Numbered from the stretch's first letter, positions 1 to 12,645 are shown. The stretch: 64,000 bases of DNA from Russula earlei (GCA_025769875.1 JAGFNK010000236.1:1-64000), one strand, 5' to 3'. Program-made: numbers and translations. The notes: generated from the letters alone by a model not told the origin.

Positions 1-198
1 CAAAATCCATTCTGTCAACCGGGCTCTCTTGGGAAATCACGCCGGCTTCGATGTTGGCACAAGTCCGCGGAGCGCGCAACGGTTTCGAGGGAGGACGACG
101 AACAGATTGCTGCGTATGACGCTTGAGTCATCTTAAGGGACCTTATGCCTATCTTGATAGTGCTACCCTCGGGACCATACAAATGGGTCGATGAGGTT

Positions 199-1604
199 AT
201 GAGGCGTGCCCGTTTTTGTTTGCCCGCTTTCCTCACCAATCACAACAAGAGGAGGGAGAGATCCTATTGGATAGTCTTTCTCCCAGTTCTCGCTCAGTTT
301 GCATTTGCCATCACTATGTCAGAGTGCAATGAAGGATGGGAATGGGTGAGTGACAGTCCGCTCACTTTATCTTCCTTCCATTGATCCTTCCTGTTACCTA
401 TCCCTGATCAATATTCGATCCAAGTTATACAACACCCTAAATCAGAGCCCGTGCTCAGTTGTCCAACTGCTGATCGATGGGCCATACAAAAGTATGTTCG
501 TTCAACTTTGTATCTTCACACTTCACATGTGAATGGGACCTCTGTCGAACCTTGGATTCCCTCTCTCAGTGCCATGCACCACGGTCGTGTTCTCGCTTAC
601 CTGCGCCTGCTCCGTATGTCAGGGAGGATCCTGTGGCACGTATGTAGTCTACTTAAGCAAGAAAAACTCACACTGATGATGTTTTGCAAGGTGGTCTCAG
701 TGGATATCGGGCTTGAATTGCTCCATTATATCTGCAAATGGAAGGTTGGTGCACTTCCATTTTCGATGCCGATCCTATCCATGTCATCCTCCTTGTCTCC
801 TCTGACGGGTCTGTAATAGTTATCCAGCCCCGATTTCTAATGGCACACGCGTACCCCACTGGGCCTATGTTCCTATAGGGGTGTGTTTTCCCTCTGTGTT
901 TCTGTGTTCTCCAGACCTTGAGACCGTCCCCGTCTTCTTTTCCTAAAATTCTGCAGACAACTGACACATGGAATGTCACGCTCGCACAAAGCGCGGGTGG
1001 TAAGTCAGTCATATGACATGCTGATGGCAACCATTCCCTGATTTTCCCAATTCCTCCTTCCTCCTCTTCAACCCCAGATGCTCCAGAGGTTTCACCAACT
1101 CCCGTCTCGAGCTTCCAACCATCGTCAACATCACTAGTGATTTCTCAAAGTCCCTCCTCAAGCCCCTCCTCAAATCAAAACAAACCGCACGCAAAACACG
1201 GATACATTGCTGGCGCCATCGTTGGCGGCGTCATGGGTATTGTTCTCTTAATTGCTATCGTCTTTTGGCGGCGCAAGCGCGCCGAATTGCGACCATCTCC
1301 GTCTAAAGGCGGGGCGGCACTCTCGGATACTTCCAGGCCAATTAGAAAGTATTATGTGCGTGGTGTAATATTGTACCTTGCAGGGCATGTGATTCTTGCT
1401 TATATCTTCCTTATCGTGCGGTGGTTCGATGTAAAATCGTTTGTGACAACTCAGGATCCATCCGACCCAAGTACATTTCCGTCACTGATCAGCGTGCCCT
1501 CAATGCCTGCGATCGAAGCCATGCCTGACAGCGAGGAAGGTCACGCCGCTGAGCCAATTGGTTCGAGAGACAGGACGCAATACAATGGCCTGCCACTTGT
1601 CTGA
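199..1604 (+). pseudogene. Decayed copy A of the 8-exon membrane-protein family
   Basis: Copy A matches intact copies D and E exon by exon. Exon 1 (to 345) encodes the hydrophobic signal peptide and the GWEW motif, and exon 2 (425-491) encodes the YNTLNQSPC motif. Later exons carry the CACSVCQGG motif, the GTRVPHWAY motif, a Ser-rich stalk, a membrane helix near 1200-1270 and a tail ending in YNGLPLV. Two lesions are visible: the family start codon (about 253) is changed to AGG, leaving only an in-frame upstream ATG at 199, and the acceptor before exon 3 reads GTCGA instead of GTCAG. Exon 3 is also shortened. Expression from the upstream ATG with altered splicing is possible, so it may not be fully dead. 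Confidence 0.7.
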
Positions 1605-1824
1605 TCCAGTGATGAGCTGGCGCTCCTATGCAAAGACGTTTTCCTGGTAAAGTTGTGGACGTTATTCTGTAGACTTGCGTAGTGGAATAGTGGTTTCACT
1701 GTTTACCTGGGGTTTATCATTGTTATCATTATGGTGCTGTAGCGAGCCGCTAAGGGGCAGACATGAGTTCATGAGGCAGTATTGGAGGACGCGTGCGATG
1801 GGAACGAGAGCAGGCGAAAAATGA

Positions 1825-2460
1825 CTTAATTCTCAAATGTCGCCTGGCGCAAAGCGCTGGCGGTGAGTTGGTTACATGATATAAACGTCGTTTCCTGAAT
1901 TCCCATCCTTCGTTCTTCTCTGTACATGTAGATCCTCCGGAGGTCACACTAACCGCTGTCGTGGCCATCCAAGCGTCGTCAACGGCATTCATAGTTTCCC
2001 AGAACCCTACCTTGAGCCCGAACTCAAATCAATACAAGTCGCATGTGGGATGAATCGCCGGCCCAGTTGTCTGTGGTGTCGTAGCCGCCTAACTAGTAAT
2101 CGGCCTCGTCTGCTGGTTCGGCGAAGGCGAGAAGAGGGCTCAACCCCCTTCATTCGTAGGCTGCGCGGCACACGTTGTGGAGATGTTTGGTCTACCAGGC
2201 CATGGTATCTCCATGCCAATTGGCAGTACTATGTGCGTTCCGTATCTTGCTGCGCCCACGACTCTTGTTTATCTCGGCGGTTTCATGTGGATACTTTGTA
2301 ACGCGGCAGGATCCATCCGACCCAAGCACGTTCCCGATGCCGTTCGCGTCAGCCTCGAGGACTGCAATCCAAACCACGGCGGATAGTTTAAAGAGCCACA
2401 GCCCCGAGTCGACGAGCACGAAAAATAAGACGCGGTGCCAAGGCGTGCCGTTGTTTAATC
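1825..2460 (+). pseudogene. Degenerate 3' fragment of the membrane-protein family (A2)
   Basis: Exons 6 to 8 of a divergent family member can be followed: a short exon ending near 1860, a stretch encoding VAIQASSTAF-like stalk sequence, a remnant of the membrane helix and basic stop-transfer residues near 2080-2140, then a tail exon with DPSDPSTFP at about 2310. No single frame stays open, and no signal peptide or ectodomain exons are present. Its closest relatives here are the fragments at 6985-7690 and 46545-47075, which likewise sit upstream of a full-length family member. I infer that fragment plus gene were duplicated as one unit. Confidence 0.65.
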
Positions 2461-3638
2461 GAGTGATGGGCTCGGGAACATGCTGGCGTTCCACTAAAAG
2501 GACCTGCTCTGTCATGGCAAAGGGATTTGAATGATTCGATGGATCGCTGTAGGAAAAATAGTAATGTTTGCGGTTGGGGTAGGTGTCGTTGGCGTTGTAT
2601 TATTACGTTTCCAGCTTGTAGAGGAAGATGAATGCAGTGTGGTTCGGTCTGTCTGGAGCAGCGATGACTGTACCATAGGCATACGGTTTACACAGAGCGA
2701 TGGCTCAGTAAGAAGCGGAGAACTTCGCCTGCCGCCGCTGTAGGTGTTTCAGTTACTAGAAAACATTCGACGTGGCCTTTAAATCGCCATGATGGAAGAT
2801 AATTGAAACGAAGAACCCACGGCCCAAGGTACGTTATTTTTGGAACAACCGGGTGATAACACCAGGCAGGCAGTTCTATCAAAGGTGGCCGAGGACTGTA
2901 GCGCGACCGGAAATGCAACGCTTGGATGAGGACAGAGGGTACAGAGGTCTCCCAAGGAAAGATCAGGCAGGTTTCTTGATGTAGCCGAGAATGAGAGCGA
3001 CTGAGACCGCAGATGTGGTTGAGAGCAAAGAAAGGGAAAGGCCAATGATATTTTCGAAAGTTCGCGTTGATTCTCGTAAGATCCAGATATTTTCCCGAGG
3101 CTGTCTTCTGGAATGTACGAGTAGCTCCCAGTTCTCTAGCGATGTGTATGAAGTCTCTCTAGGAGGCTAAATCGAGTCGCCTGTCCCTTTGCCTTGGTAT
3201 TAGTCATCCGGCGGACCCTGAGAGGGTAAAACTTGACTGTATTGCCACTCTGACCCCACCAATCATAAAACCGCTACAACAGTTCTTGAGGAGAGAGCGA
3301 CGCGGCGAGAAGACGAAGCGAGGCGTGCAATTAGCGCATCAAGTCGCGTATGGCGGAGAAGAGGTGGCAGTGATCAATGAGAGTCGCGGAGTCTTGAATC
3401 TTGAGTGGAGGACGTGAGAGCGAACGCGTGATTCCGAGGGCGGCTGACGGGACTGTAAACTGCACCTGAACAGACCACTCATCCCAGCGATAGGTCAGTT
3501 CTCGCCAGTGACCCCTTTCCCGCATCACATCATGGTGTCATATAGCACGTCCACGAACAATTTAGTATTCCGACGCAGCAGATGGTCGGCTAGACTCAGA
3601 ACCCACCGCATCTGCAACTTGAACAAGTGACTTTCAGT
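2461..3638. other. Gene-poor stretch between family fragment and copy B
   Basis: I see no convincing gene. Parts (about 2790-2880 and 3440-3540) resemble the interval 8050-8290 between fragment C and gene D, and the inverted interval near 45.9-46.2 kb. The stretch therefore belongs to the duplicated unit rather than being unique DNA. Confidence 0.5.
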
Positions 3639-3676
3639 CGCCTCGGCACTCTGATCGCAGTGCACATATGCTATGG
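3639..3676 (+). promoter_or_regulatory. Conserved upstream block of copy B
   Basis: The block CGCCTCGGCACTCTGATCGC, followed by GTGCACATATG, is conserved at the same relative place upstream of copies D, E, F and D'. In D and E the second half reads as a TATA-like GTGCGTATATA. It lies about 490-525 bp before the start codon. A promoter role is inferred from conservation and the TATA-like core. Confidence 0.45.
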
Positions 3677-4163
3677 ACTTACCTGCGAAGCGTCTTCAAG
3701 TTGCGGGCCATTGGAAGCATGGTCGTCTTTCCTCACGAGGGACTGCACCCTGGCCACTGCGACTCATGACCATGCCACTGGCAGTTGAAAGCGCAAGGGG
3801 AGAATATGATTGCGACCAAGGGATGTCTTTGGTATGATTGTCAGCTTGTTTGTGCGAGGCTTCCAGATACGCACATCCGCCCAGAATTCGACCTCTCCAC
3901 GGCCACGAAGCCGAGGTTCTATATACACACTACTGGATTTTTTTTTTTTCAAGTTGCGTCAGCTTCGATGTTAGCACCCGTCCGCGGGGAGCACAACGGT
4001 CTTCATGGAGGACGACGTACGGATTACAGCATACGGGACTTGAGTCATCTTCTGCTGATCTTGATTGTGCTACCCTCGAGACCATACAGATTTGTCGACG
4101 AGGTTATGAGGCATGCCCGTTTCCTTTTTCCCGTTTCCATCAACGGTCACAAGCAAGAGGAGG

Positions 4164-5515
4164 ATGAGATCCTACGGGATAGTCTTTCTCCCAGTTCTCG
4201 CTCGGCTTGCATTTGTCCTCACTTCTTCAATCTGCGACGAAGGATGGGAATGGGTGAGTGACAGTCCGCTCACTTTATCTTCGTTTGCTTGATCCTTCCT
4301 GTTACTTACCCTGCTCGATATTCGATCCAAGACGTACAACACCTGGGTCAGGGCCCGTGCGCCGTTTTCCTATACTTGGATGATCAAGTCGAGGGTAGGC
4401 TCGTTCGTTCATCCTTGTCTCTTTACCCTTGACATCGGACCTCTGTGGGACCTTGGATCCTCTATATTAGAGTCCGGTTCCATAATTGGTGTTAACCCTG
4501 GTGGCAAAAACATGAAGGTAGAATGCACCACGGTCGTGTACTCGCTTGACAGCGCCTGCCGCGCATGTTCGGGAGCAAGTTATTATAAGTATGTGTGGTC
4601 TCAACCCACTAAAAACTCAACTCACGGCAATGGCGTTCTGCAAGCTGGTCTGAGTGGTCATTGGGTTGCGCTGCTATACCTCCAGACGGAACGTTAGCGC
4701 ACTTCCACTTTCGATGCCGATCCCATCCACGGTCTCTTTGCCTCCTCTGACAGGTTTGTAACAGATATCCATTCCCGATTTCTAACGAGACACGCGTACC
4801 CCACGGGGCCTATCTTCCCGTAATGGTGCGTTTCCCCCTCCGTTTCTATGTTATCGTGGCCTTAAGACGAACCTACTTTCCCAAAATTGCGCAAGGAAAG
4901 TGACAGATGGAATGTCACGCTTGCAGAAGTCGCAGGTGGTAAGTCAGTCATATTGCACGCAGATGGCAACCGTTTCCTGGTTTCCCAACTTCTCCACTTT
5001 AACCCCCTCCCAGACTCTCCAGAAGTTACGCCAACTCCCGTCTCGAGCTTCCAACCATCGTCAACATCATCAGTGATTTCTCAAAGCCTTTCCGCAAGCC
5101 CCTCAAATCAAAACAAACCGCACGCAAAACACGGACACATTGCTGGCGCCATCGTTGGCGGTGTTATAAGTGTTGTGCTCCTAATTGCTGTCATTTTTTG
5201 GCGATGCATGCGCGCCGAGTCGCGGCCGTCTCCATCTGTAGGCAGGGCGGCACCCCCAGATGCTTCCAGGTCCATTGGAAGGTACTATGTGCGTGCTGTG
5301 TAATTTGCAGGCCACGGGACTTATTTCTTATTTCCTCTGGTGGATAATCCCTTGCCACAATTCAGGATCCATCTGACCCAAGCACATTTCCGCCACCGAT
5401 CGAGTCTCCCCTAATGTCTGCGATTGAAGTCATTCCAGGTAGCGAAGAAGGTCACACCACTGAGCCAATTGGTACGAAAGACAGGACGCAGTACAGTGGC
5501 CTGCCACTTGTGTGA
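4164..5515 (+). pseudogene. Decayed copy B of the membrane-protein family
   Basis: Exon 1 (4164-4253) encodes a 30-residue start with signal peptide and the GWEW motif. In exon 2 one base is missing relative to copies A, D and E (ACCTGGGTC where they have ACCCTGGGTC), which shifts the frame just before the conserved QxPC motif. The acceptor before exon 3 has also lost its AG (CTCTGTGGGACC). Downstream, the CRACSG Cys motif, the stalk, the membrane helix (near 5135-5205) and a last exon ending at TGA 5513-5515 with the YSGLPLV tail remain readable. It lies in tandem between A2 and fragment C. Confidence 0.75.
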
Positions 5516-5832
5516 TCCAGTGATGAGCTGGCGCTCCTATCCAAAAACTTTTTATTGGCAAACTATTGTGGGACATTATTCTGTGGAGCTGCGTAGTGGA
5601 ATACTGGCTTCACGGTTCGCGTTATTGTGCCGTAGCGAGCTGGGAAGGGGCACGGTTGAGCTCATGGGACAGTAGAAGGAGTGCAGAAGGAATGTTCAAT
5701 TATAAGTGTTGCACTTTGGATATGAGACAGTATTTGATAAGTCCGGACTTTGGCGTGCTCCTTCCACGCGCCTCTGGTGGCCCGAAAAATACCAGCACAA
5801 TACTCGAACGGCGTTCAAGACTGCCTCGTTGC

Positions 5833-6840
5833 TATACATTCTGTGACTCGACCTTGTGTACGTTTTACCTCTCTTCTATTCCTTTTTTTTTTTTTTTCGG
5901 ACTAACGCACCACCGACGGCGCATCGTCATCACATTCCTCGTCAACGCGCACGTCGCCTTTGCGCTCCAGACGGGCTCCCTCATGTACCTTCTATTCCTT
6001 CATAAGAATTCACTTTTTTTTTTTTTTCGGTGTTGATTTTCTACGTCGACCTCGCTCTCGACCCTTCTTGAGTTGTCTCAGATTTTACTTCCAGATTAGC
6101 CTCGCCGTCCACAGCGCACCATCCCCCTCCCTTCCGCATTCCATCCCACGCTCGGTCCAACCGATTGTAGCGCTCATCAAGTACGACGTCCAATTCGACC
6201 TCGCGGTCTGCATCTTCACTTTCCTCTCATGTTGAAAACATGTCGACTCGATGTCGACTCGACATTGTCGCCCCCTCACTCGCGGCGCCGCGACACCTTT
6301 CCCTATTCGTCACTTGAACGACATAACAATAGAGCGGTATGGGCACACACATCGACGCGCAATTCCAGAGTCAAGGGTCACAGGAATGTCGAGCGCCGCA
6401 CCGCTCGCGCAAGCTTCCAGTCGTACGCGAGAACGGCATGCGGACTCAGTTCGGTCAGCTATGGCATACGCAACGGAATTTGGTGTTCTTTATCCTAACA
6501 ATGCATTTCTGGTACGCCCCTTTCATCGTTGAACTTTCATGTCAAATCGCAGGTGCCCCATGTGCCGTTTCCGTTGGCGTGACGCATCGCGCATCCCAGA
6601 GCCCCATTTTCGACTTTCCTGACTAGCTGCCTTCGAACTATCCACCTTCCTCAGTACGGTACCGGCCCACTCCTAAAACAGTACCATACGCCCTGCGTGT
6701 ACATGATCGCATCCTCGCCTTCGAGGACGAGCAGTGGAATCAATCCAGAGCTCTCTTCAAATGCCTCGCCTCACCGACTATACCAGCGTATCATCCTGAC
6801 TTAGTCTCTGCCAAGTATTCTGAACCTTAGGGTCGGGGAT
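5833..6840 (+). other. Unidentified duplicated relic with possible exon pieces
   Basis: Two T-runs (near 5882 and 6015) and a reading frame starting MSSAAPLAQASS (near 6387) occur here. The inverted arm at 47430-48097 holds a close copy with a related MSSAAPLTQASN frame, and 53508-53640 copies the first 110 bp. A short frame near 6700-6800 (FEDEQWNQSRALFKCL) looks protein-like but has no family I recognise. The two copies show it is duplicated; whether it was a gene is uncertain. Confidence 0.35.
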
Positions 6841-6984
6841 ATCTGTGGGTTCGGCGTGTACGTGGGAACGCTCCGGGAGCGGGATCACAGAAGTGAGCAG
6901 CTAGACAGATATTGTCCCCGCTCCCGCTTTCGATGCCGATCCTACCCACTATTTCTCTTAACTTCCTCTGACACTTTGGTTACA

Positions 6985-7690
6985 GACATCCGATGACAAT
7001 CCCTCGACTGACACGCGTGCCTTATCTTTCTGTGGTGGTGTGTTTTTGCTTCCATGTTCCAGTGTTATATGTTATCTTTGCGCTGAAACTTCCCGAGTGG
7101 TGCAGAAAGTCAATACTTGGAGTATCACCTCCTCCTGAATTCCCTCCTTCCTTCTTCTCCTTATGCCCAGATTCTCCGAAAGTTACACCAACCGCTATCG
7201 CGACCATCCAAGCGTCGTCAACAACCTCGTTGGTTTCCCAGCACCCCACCTTGAGTCAAACTCAAATCAAGATGATAAGTCGCATGCGGGATGAATCGTC
7301 GGCGCAGTTATCTCGTAGCCACCGCATTGCTAATCGGCCTCATTTTCTGGTACATCCGGCGTCGGCGGTGGCGAGCAGAGGTGCAGACGCCTCTATTCCC
7401 AGGCAACGCGACACGCTTGTTCAGTCTACCAGGCTCTGACATCTCCAAGCTAATTGGCAAGTACTGAGTGCATGCCGGATCTGGGCCCTCGACTCTTGTT
7501 TATCTTTCCGGCTCCATGCAATAATTTGTTACGCCTTAGGACCTAACCAACATTAGCACGTTCGGGACGTCGTTCGCGTCGACCTTAATGTCCCGCGATC
7601 CAAACCACTGCGGATATCGAAAAGAGTCACAGCCCCGAGTCGACCAGTACGAAAAATAGCACGCAGTACTAAGGCCTGCTGCTTGTTTGA
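6985..7690 (+). pseudogene. Degenerate 3' fragment C of the membrane-protein family
   Basis: The fragment begins with an exon-5-like stretch, then an exon-6 remnant near 7105. The stalk encodes IQASSTTSLVSQ, and a frame-shifted membrane helix (TALLIGLIFWYIRRRR in one frame near 7320-7370) is followed by a remnant tail exon. The helix and stalk are in different frames, and the expected join before the tail meets a stop. It is paired with the inverted copy at 46545-47075 and resembles fragment A2. It lies about 1.2 kb upstream of intact gene D. Confidence 0.65.
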
Positions 7691-8409
7691 TCCCATGATG
7701 GACTTCGGAACATGCTGTCGCTCCTATGAACAGTCCTGCCCCTGTTATGGCAAAGGGACTTGCATCGTTCCATGGACTGCAGGAGTAAAAATCCCGATTT
7801 TTGTGGTTAGGGTCGGTGTTGTTGGCGTTGTGTTATTACATTGCGAACTTGCAGGAAGATGGGCTCGATGAAGGTAGTGCGGATACGCTCGTCTCCAGTA
7901 GCGGTGGCTGCACCTGCACTAAAGGCATGCGGTTCACGTCGGTACGGATGGCCCGGCAAGAAATATGAGCTTCTGCCGAGGGTGTTTCTGTTACATCCTG
8001 AGGACGTCCAACGAAACCCCTATATCCCCTGTATTTCCATTCAATCTTTAAATGGTGCTTATAACCGAGGAGCCCGTGGCCCAAAGGAAGTCATTTTTTT
8101 GTTCCATCCTGGCAGCTGGTAGTAACAGTATCAAGCAGGAACGAGGGCTGTATACTATCCAATGGTATTACTACCTCCATCTACACGGAATGTGATTTGG
8201 GTCCACACACCAGCGAAACCAGCGATAGGTCAGTCCCTGCTTGTGGGTTTGAGTTAGTCCCCTTGTTTCGGATCGGATCATGATATACTGCATGGCAGAT
8301 TACGCGAACAACCATTCCTGGGCGCAGCAGCAGATGCCAAGATGGTTTCTTTTCTAGAAACCTAGACTCAGAACACACTGCATCTACAACGTGAACTAGT
8401 AACTTTCAG

Positions 8410-8446
8410 GCGCCTCGCCACTCCGATCACGGTGCGTATATAATAC
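8410..8446 (+). promoter_or_regulatory. Conserved upstream block and TATA-like site of gene D
   Basis: The block CGCCTCGCCACTCCGATCAC is followed by GGTGCGTATATAATACGGAC. The 8 bp TATATAAT at 8437-8444 is exactly the target duplicated by the hAT-like element at 44559-45787 in the inverted copy, so this is the uninterrupted site. It lies about 450 bp before the ATG; the transcript start is unknown. Confidence 0.5.
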
Positions 8447-8892
8447 GGACTTCCCTGCACTGCATTGCCTTGGCCACATTGCCATATGGTTGTCGTTCTC
8501 CGTGAGCGACTGGCATTTTTTGTCCCCGCGACACCGTGACATGACTGCGACCAAGAAAACCATTTGTCAACTTGTTTCTTCTAGTACCCACACCCGGCCA
8601 GAATCCGACCTCTCCGCGACCACGAAGTCCAGGTACAGTTCGATACACACTGCCGGGCTCTTTTTAGAAATCACTCGAGCTTCGAAGTTGGCATCTGTCC
8701 GCGGGGAGCTCAGTGGTCCCGAGGGGTGGATTATGTATGGTCTAACGTTTATGAGGGTAAATTCGTCTTTATGGCTTCTTCTGCACATGGTGCCCCCCTG
8801 GGCATCGGGAACATGCTATAAATGTGTCGACAAAATTATGAGGCGTGCCTGTTTTCTTTTGCCGGCCTTTTTCAACGATCACAAGTAGGAGG

Positions 8893-10298
8893 ATGAGGAG
8901 ATCCTGCTGGATAGTCTTTCTCCCAGTTCTCCCACAGCTTGCATTTGCCTACACTTATCCAAACTGCCTTGGAGGATGGGAATGGGTGGGTGACAATCCA
9001 GTCACCTTATCTTCATTTGCTTGGTCATTCCCTGATCGATATTTGATCCAAGTCTTACAACACCCTGGGTCAGAACCCTTGCGCCGTTTTCGCCTACCTC
9101 GCTGGTCAAGGCGACAGTAAGTTCGATCATCTCTTCACCTCTTCACCCCTCACATGTGAATGGGACCTCTGTCAGACCTTGGAATCCTTCCACTAGCCTC
9201 CGGTACCGAATATAATTACCCGAGTGCTGATGGCGCAAACCTGACGGCCCAATGCAACACGGTCTCGTACTCGCTTATTAGCGCCTGCGGCGCATGTCAG
9301 GGATGTAGTTATATGACGTATGTGGTCTCCTTAACCCATAGCAACTCTCGGTAATGACGTTCTGCAAGCTGGTCTCAGTGGACATTGGGTTGCCCTGCTA
9401 TACCTCCAGACGGAACGTTGGTGCACTTCCACTTTCGATGCCCATCCATCGATGCCCTTCACTTTGTCCCCTCTGACAGGTCTGTAACAGATATCCATTA
9501 CCGATTTCCAATGGGACACGCGTACCCTACTGGGCACATCTTCTCGTAATGGTATGTTTCCCTTCTGTATTTCTGTGCTATCGTGGCCTTGACACGGTCC
9601 TCTTTTCCAAAAATTGCGCAGAAAGCCGACACATGGAATGCCACGCTTGCGAAGAGTGCGGGTGGTAAGTCAGTAATATTGCATGCTGATGGAAAGCCTT
9701 TTTTGATTTTCCCAATTCCTCCTTCCTCTTTGACCCCAGACTCTCCAGAAGTGACACCAACTCCCGTCTCGAGCTTCCAACCATCGTCAACATCATCAGT
9801 GATTTCTCAAAGCCTCCCTTCGAGCTCCTCCTCAAACCAGGACAAACCGCACGCAAACCACGGACATATTGCTGGCGCCATCGTTGGCGGTGTCATAAGT
9901 AGTGTGCTCCTAATCGCTATGATATTTTGGTACTTCCGGCGTCGGCTCAGGCTCACCCAGTCATCGCGATCTCCATTAGTGGGCAGTGCAGCACCTATTG
10001 CGGAAGTGGCCGACCTACCAGACCCAGACACTTCCACGCCAATGGGAATGTACTATGTGCGTGCTATAACTTGCAGGGCACCCGATTCTTGCTTATCTCG
10101 ACTTTATCATGCGGCGATTTGATGTAAAATACTTTCGTGAAAACTCAGGATCCATCTGACCCAAGCACATTCCCGCCACCGGTCATCATGCCCCAAAAGT
10201 CTGCGATTGAAGCCATGCCTGGTAATAACAGTGGTCGCAACCCTGAGTCAGTTGGTACGAGAGACAAGACGCAGTACAATGGGCTGCCTCTTGTCTGA
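8893..10298 (+). CDS. Intact copy D: secreted, single-pass membrane protein, 8 exons
   Basis: Exons read by hand: 8893-8985, 9053-9116, 9176-9317, 9369-9416, 9491-9551, 9622-9664, 9740-10056 and 10149-10298. All introns are GT..AG and the phases join to a 305-residue frame ending in TGA. Residues 1-19 form a signal peptide ending AFA, followed by GWEW, YNTLGQNPC, CNTVSYSLISACGACQG, WSQW and VPYW motifs. Sequons include NLT, NGT and NAT. A Ser/Thr/Pro stalk precedes one membrane helix (about residues 188-210) and an RRR stop-transfer; the tail ends YNGLPLV. It is probably a plasma-membrane or wall-facing protein; function is unknown. I know this layout as an expanded, unnamed agaricomycete family. 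D' at 42.7-44.1 kb is a near-identical inverted copy. Confidence 0.85.
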
Positions 10299-10457
10299 CC
10301 CGGTGATGAGCTTGCGCTCCTATGAAAGGACCTTTTCTTGGAAAACTGGTGTTGGCGTTGTTCTGTGGACCTACGGCGTAGAATAGTCTTATTCGCGGTT
10401 TGCCGGTTTATGGGGCTTGTTCTGTTCCGAGTTCTCTTTAGAGAACGAGGTTCTTTA

Positions 10458-10627
10458 GGCCCATGATACCAACCGAGAATTCTTGAACTTCGAACTTGAA
10501 CTTGAATTTCGGGATTTTCCGGGAGTGACTGGTGTGACCAGTGTGATATAAGTGACATCGCATATATGATAAACTAATAGGTTTTTTTTTAATATGAGTT
10601 TTTATTCGCTTGTGATTTGCATATTCG
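10458..10627 (+). repeat. Left terminal inverted repeat of the PIF element
   Basis: About 170 bp, matching the reverse complement of 14731-14900 with only a few differences. Inside the end, a 19-bp unit (TATTCGCTTGTGATTTGCA) is repeated three times at 10603-10659, while the right end carries a single copy. Such subterminal repeats are candidate transposase-binding sites. Confidence 0.88.
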
Positions 10628-11162
10628 CTTGTGATTTGCATATTCGCTTGTGATTTGCATATTCGCGTATTCACATATTTGTGTGTGATTGCACATGTGT
10701 AAGCCCTTTGTCAGTACCTTCTTTTCACCTTCACTTCGGCGTCACCCCACACTTTATTTTCCTGATCCTGATCATCACCTCCCATGCAGACCCGCTCGTC
10801 AAGAAGCTCTGATTCCTCTGCAGAAGAAACCCGAGCAGATATCAAGGCAAGATGGACGACTGAGGAGGAAGCCGAGTTCTTAAACTTCCTCTTGGAGCAC
10901 AAGGACCAAATGACGTCCAACGCTATGTTCAAGGATCAAGTCTTCAATGAGGCGGCCAGTCAAATTAGGTCCCTTTGTAAGAAGGGTGGCTTCAAAACTC
11001 TGAGCTCGTGCAAGACGAAGTGGCAAAGGGTACGTGTTTCCTCTTTTGACTACACCTCAACACTGACACCATTCAACTAGATGAAGACCGACTGGGACAC
11101 CATTTCAGCGATCAAAAATAAGTCTGGCATGGCTTGGGATGATGTGACAGGAATGGACATAT

Positions 11163-12124
11163 TGTCATGAACCATTCTCCGGAGAGGGCCCTTGAAGGAC
11201 CCTTCCTTACAGGAGGAAACCTGGTCTCTATGGTGTCACCCTGTTCACACGAGCAAAAGGGGTGAGTAGAGGTGTCCACAATATCGCGCATGCATTGTTG
11301 CGTGAGCGATTCTCGGCACAATCGACATACAGCAAGCCCCACTTAAAGGCAACCCTTCTAGCAATGAAAGACAGCATTAGGGCCTTCCTAAGGACCCTTT
11401 GGAACGACCCTAGGAACTCTACAATAGGTACTAACCTAGTATCAAAGGCCCTGCAACGCGTTATTAGACCAACTCTAATAACTATAGAACGAACTATAAG
11501 GCAACACTAAGGACCTTAATAGAAGTATTAGGGTCGACTCTAAGGACCCTAATAGAACTATATAAGGGCCTTATAAGATAACACTATTCTCTAACCAAAC
11601 TACAAGTCCTCAAATGACCGGCCCTAAACTAACTAACGGGAAATGAATCAGGTGCTTGCACGTGCACTAAAGCAGTGGGCACGTGGACAATGGAAGCTCT
11701 TACTCATCAAAGAGAAGCTTCTTACTCAGCAGCTTACTGAGCATGACTGAGCATGCTCAGTAAGCGTCCTCCGACTTCTTACTCATCACCCTATTGTGCT
11801 TGATAACAAGGTTATGACTTGTTCCCTATTTAGCAGTTCTCTTGTAGTATATAAGCGCTCAATAAAGTAGCAGACAGTCCTCAGACTGTCCATTTGTTTA
11901 CGGCACTCTCCATCCCTGGGATACTCCTTTAAGGACCGTCCCCTTGTGACCACTCTGGCCTCTTCCCTGCGTGATTGTTCTACTCTCACAGTAACAATAC
12001 CTCTCTGGTATTTGTTACTTCTCTGGACTCTACTCCTTGCCCACGCCGTCTTGGACGTCTACCGACTCGTCTTCGAGCTTATCCCTCGCTCTTGAACTGG
12101 ATAGTTCAACAGTGAGTCTTGACA
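11163..12124 (+). mobile_element. Solo LTR, 962-bp family, copy 1
   Basis: Starts TGTCATGAACCATTC, ends GTGAGTCTTGACA, and is flanked by perfect 5-bp duplications CATAT (11158-11162 and 12125-12129). It contains TATATAAGC followed by AATAAAG near 11850-11875, so transcription would run on +. There is no internal retroelement sequence. It is inserted in the PIF SANT gene. Confidence 0.93.
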
Positions 12125-12645
12125 CATATCAGCAGAAAATCAAAATCAGGCAGTGTATGATGAGCTGGTTGCAGTGCGTCTGTAACTCCTGATTTGTCGA
12201 CAATATCTTACTTTAGTAGGACAAACCAGCGGTCAAGAAGTTCCACCACAAGGGCTGGCCACATTGCGAGGCCATGGAATCTCTTGTAGGAACAAAAACC
12301 AAAGGCAAACACGCATACCGGGCTTCGCAGCCAACACCTCGTGCTGAGCATGCTCCATCCCAGCCACCTACTCCTGCTCACCTGACCCCCGATTTGTCTC
12401 AAGTCGGCGGCAGCAGGAGGGCATCGACTTCACCATCAAATACCTCATTCGACTTTGTAACCAACAAGCGTAAATCACCTCGCATTGACGATATCCTGAT
12501 GACCGAAACATCTTCAGCTAAAAAACAGAGGGGTGACACCGTGGCGTCTGCTGTCATGGGTGTTACAGCGGTCATGAACAGAGTTGTTGATGTCTTCGAC
12601 TCAACTGTCCATTCTCTTGGTTTCTCCCCGCCCATGCCTGAATTC

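Noticed and set aside
8490..8888. Frame upstream of gene D's ATG
   Set aside because: It lies in DNA conserved between copies but is not kept open in B, E or D'. More likely 5' untranslated or promoter DNA.
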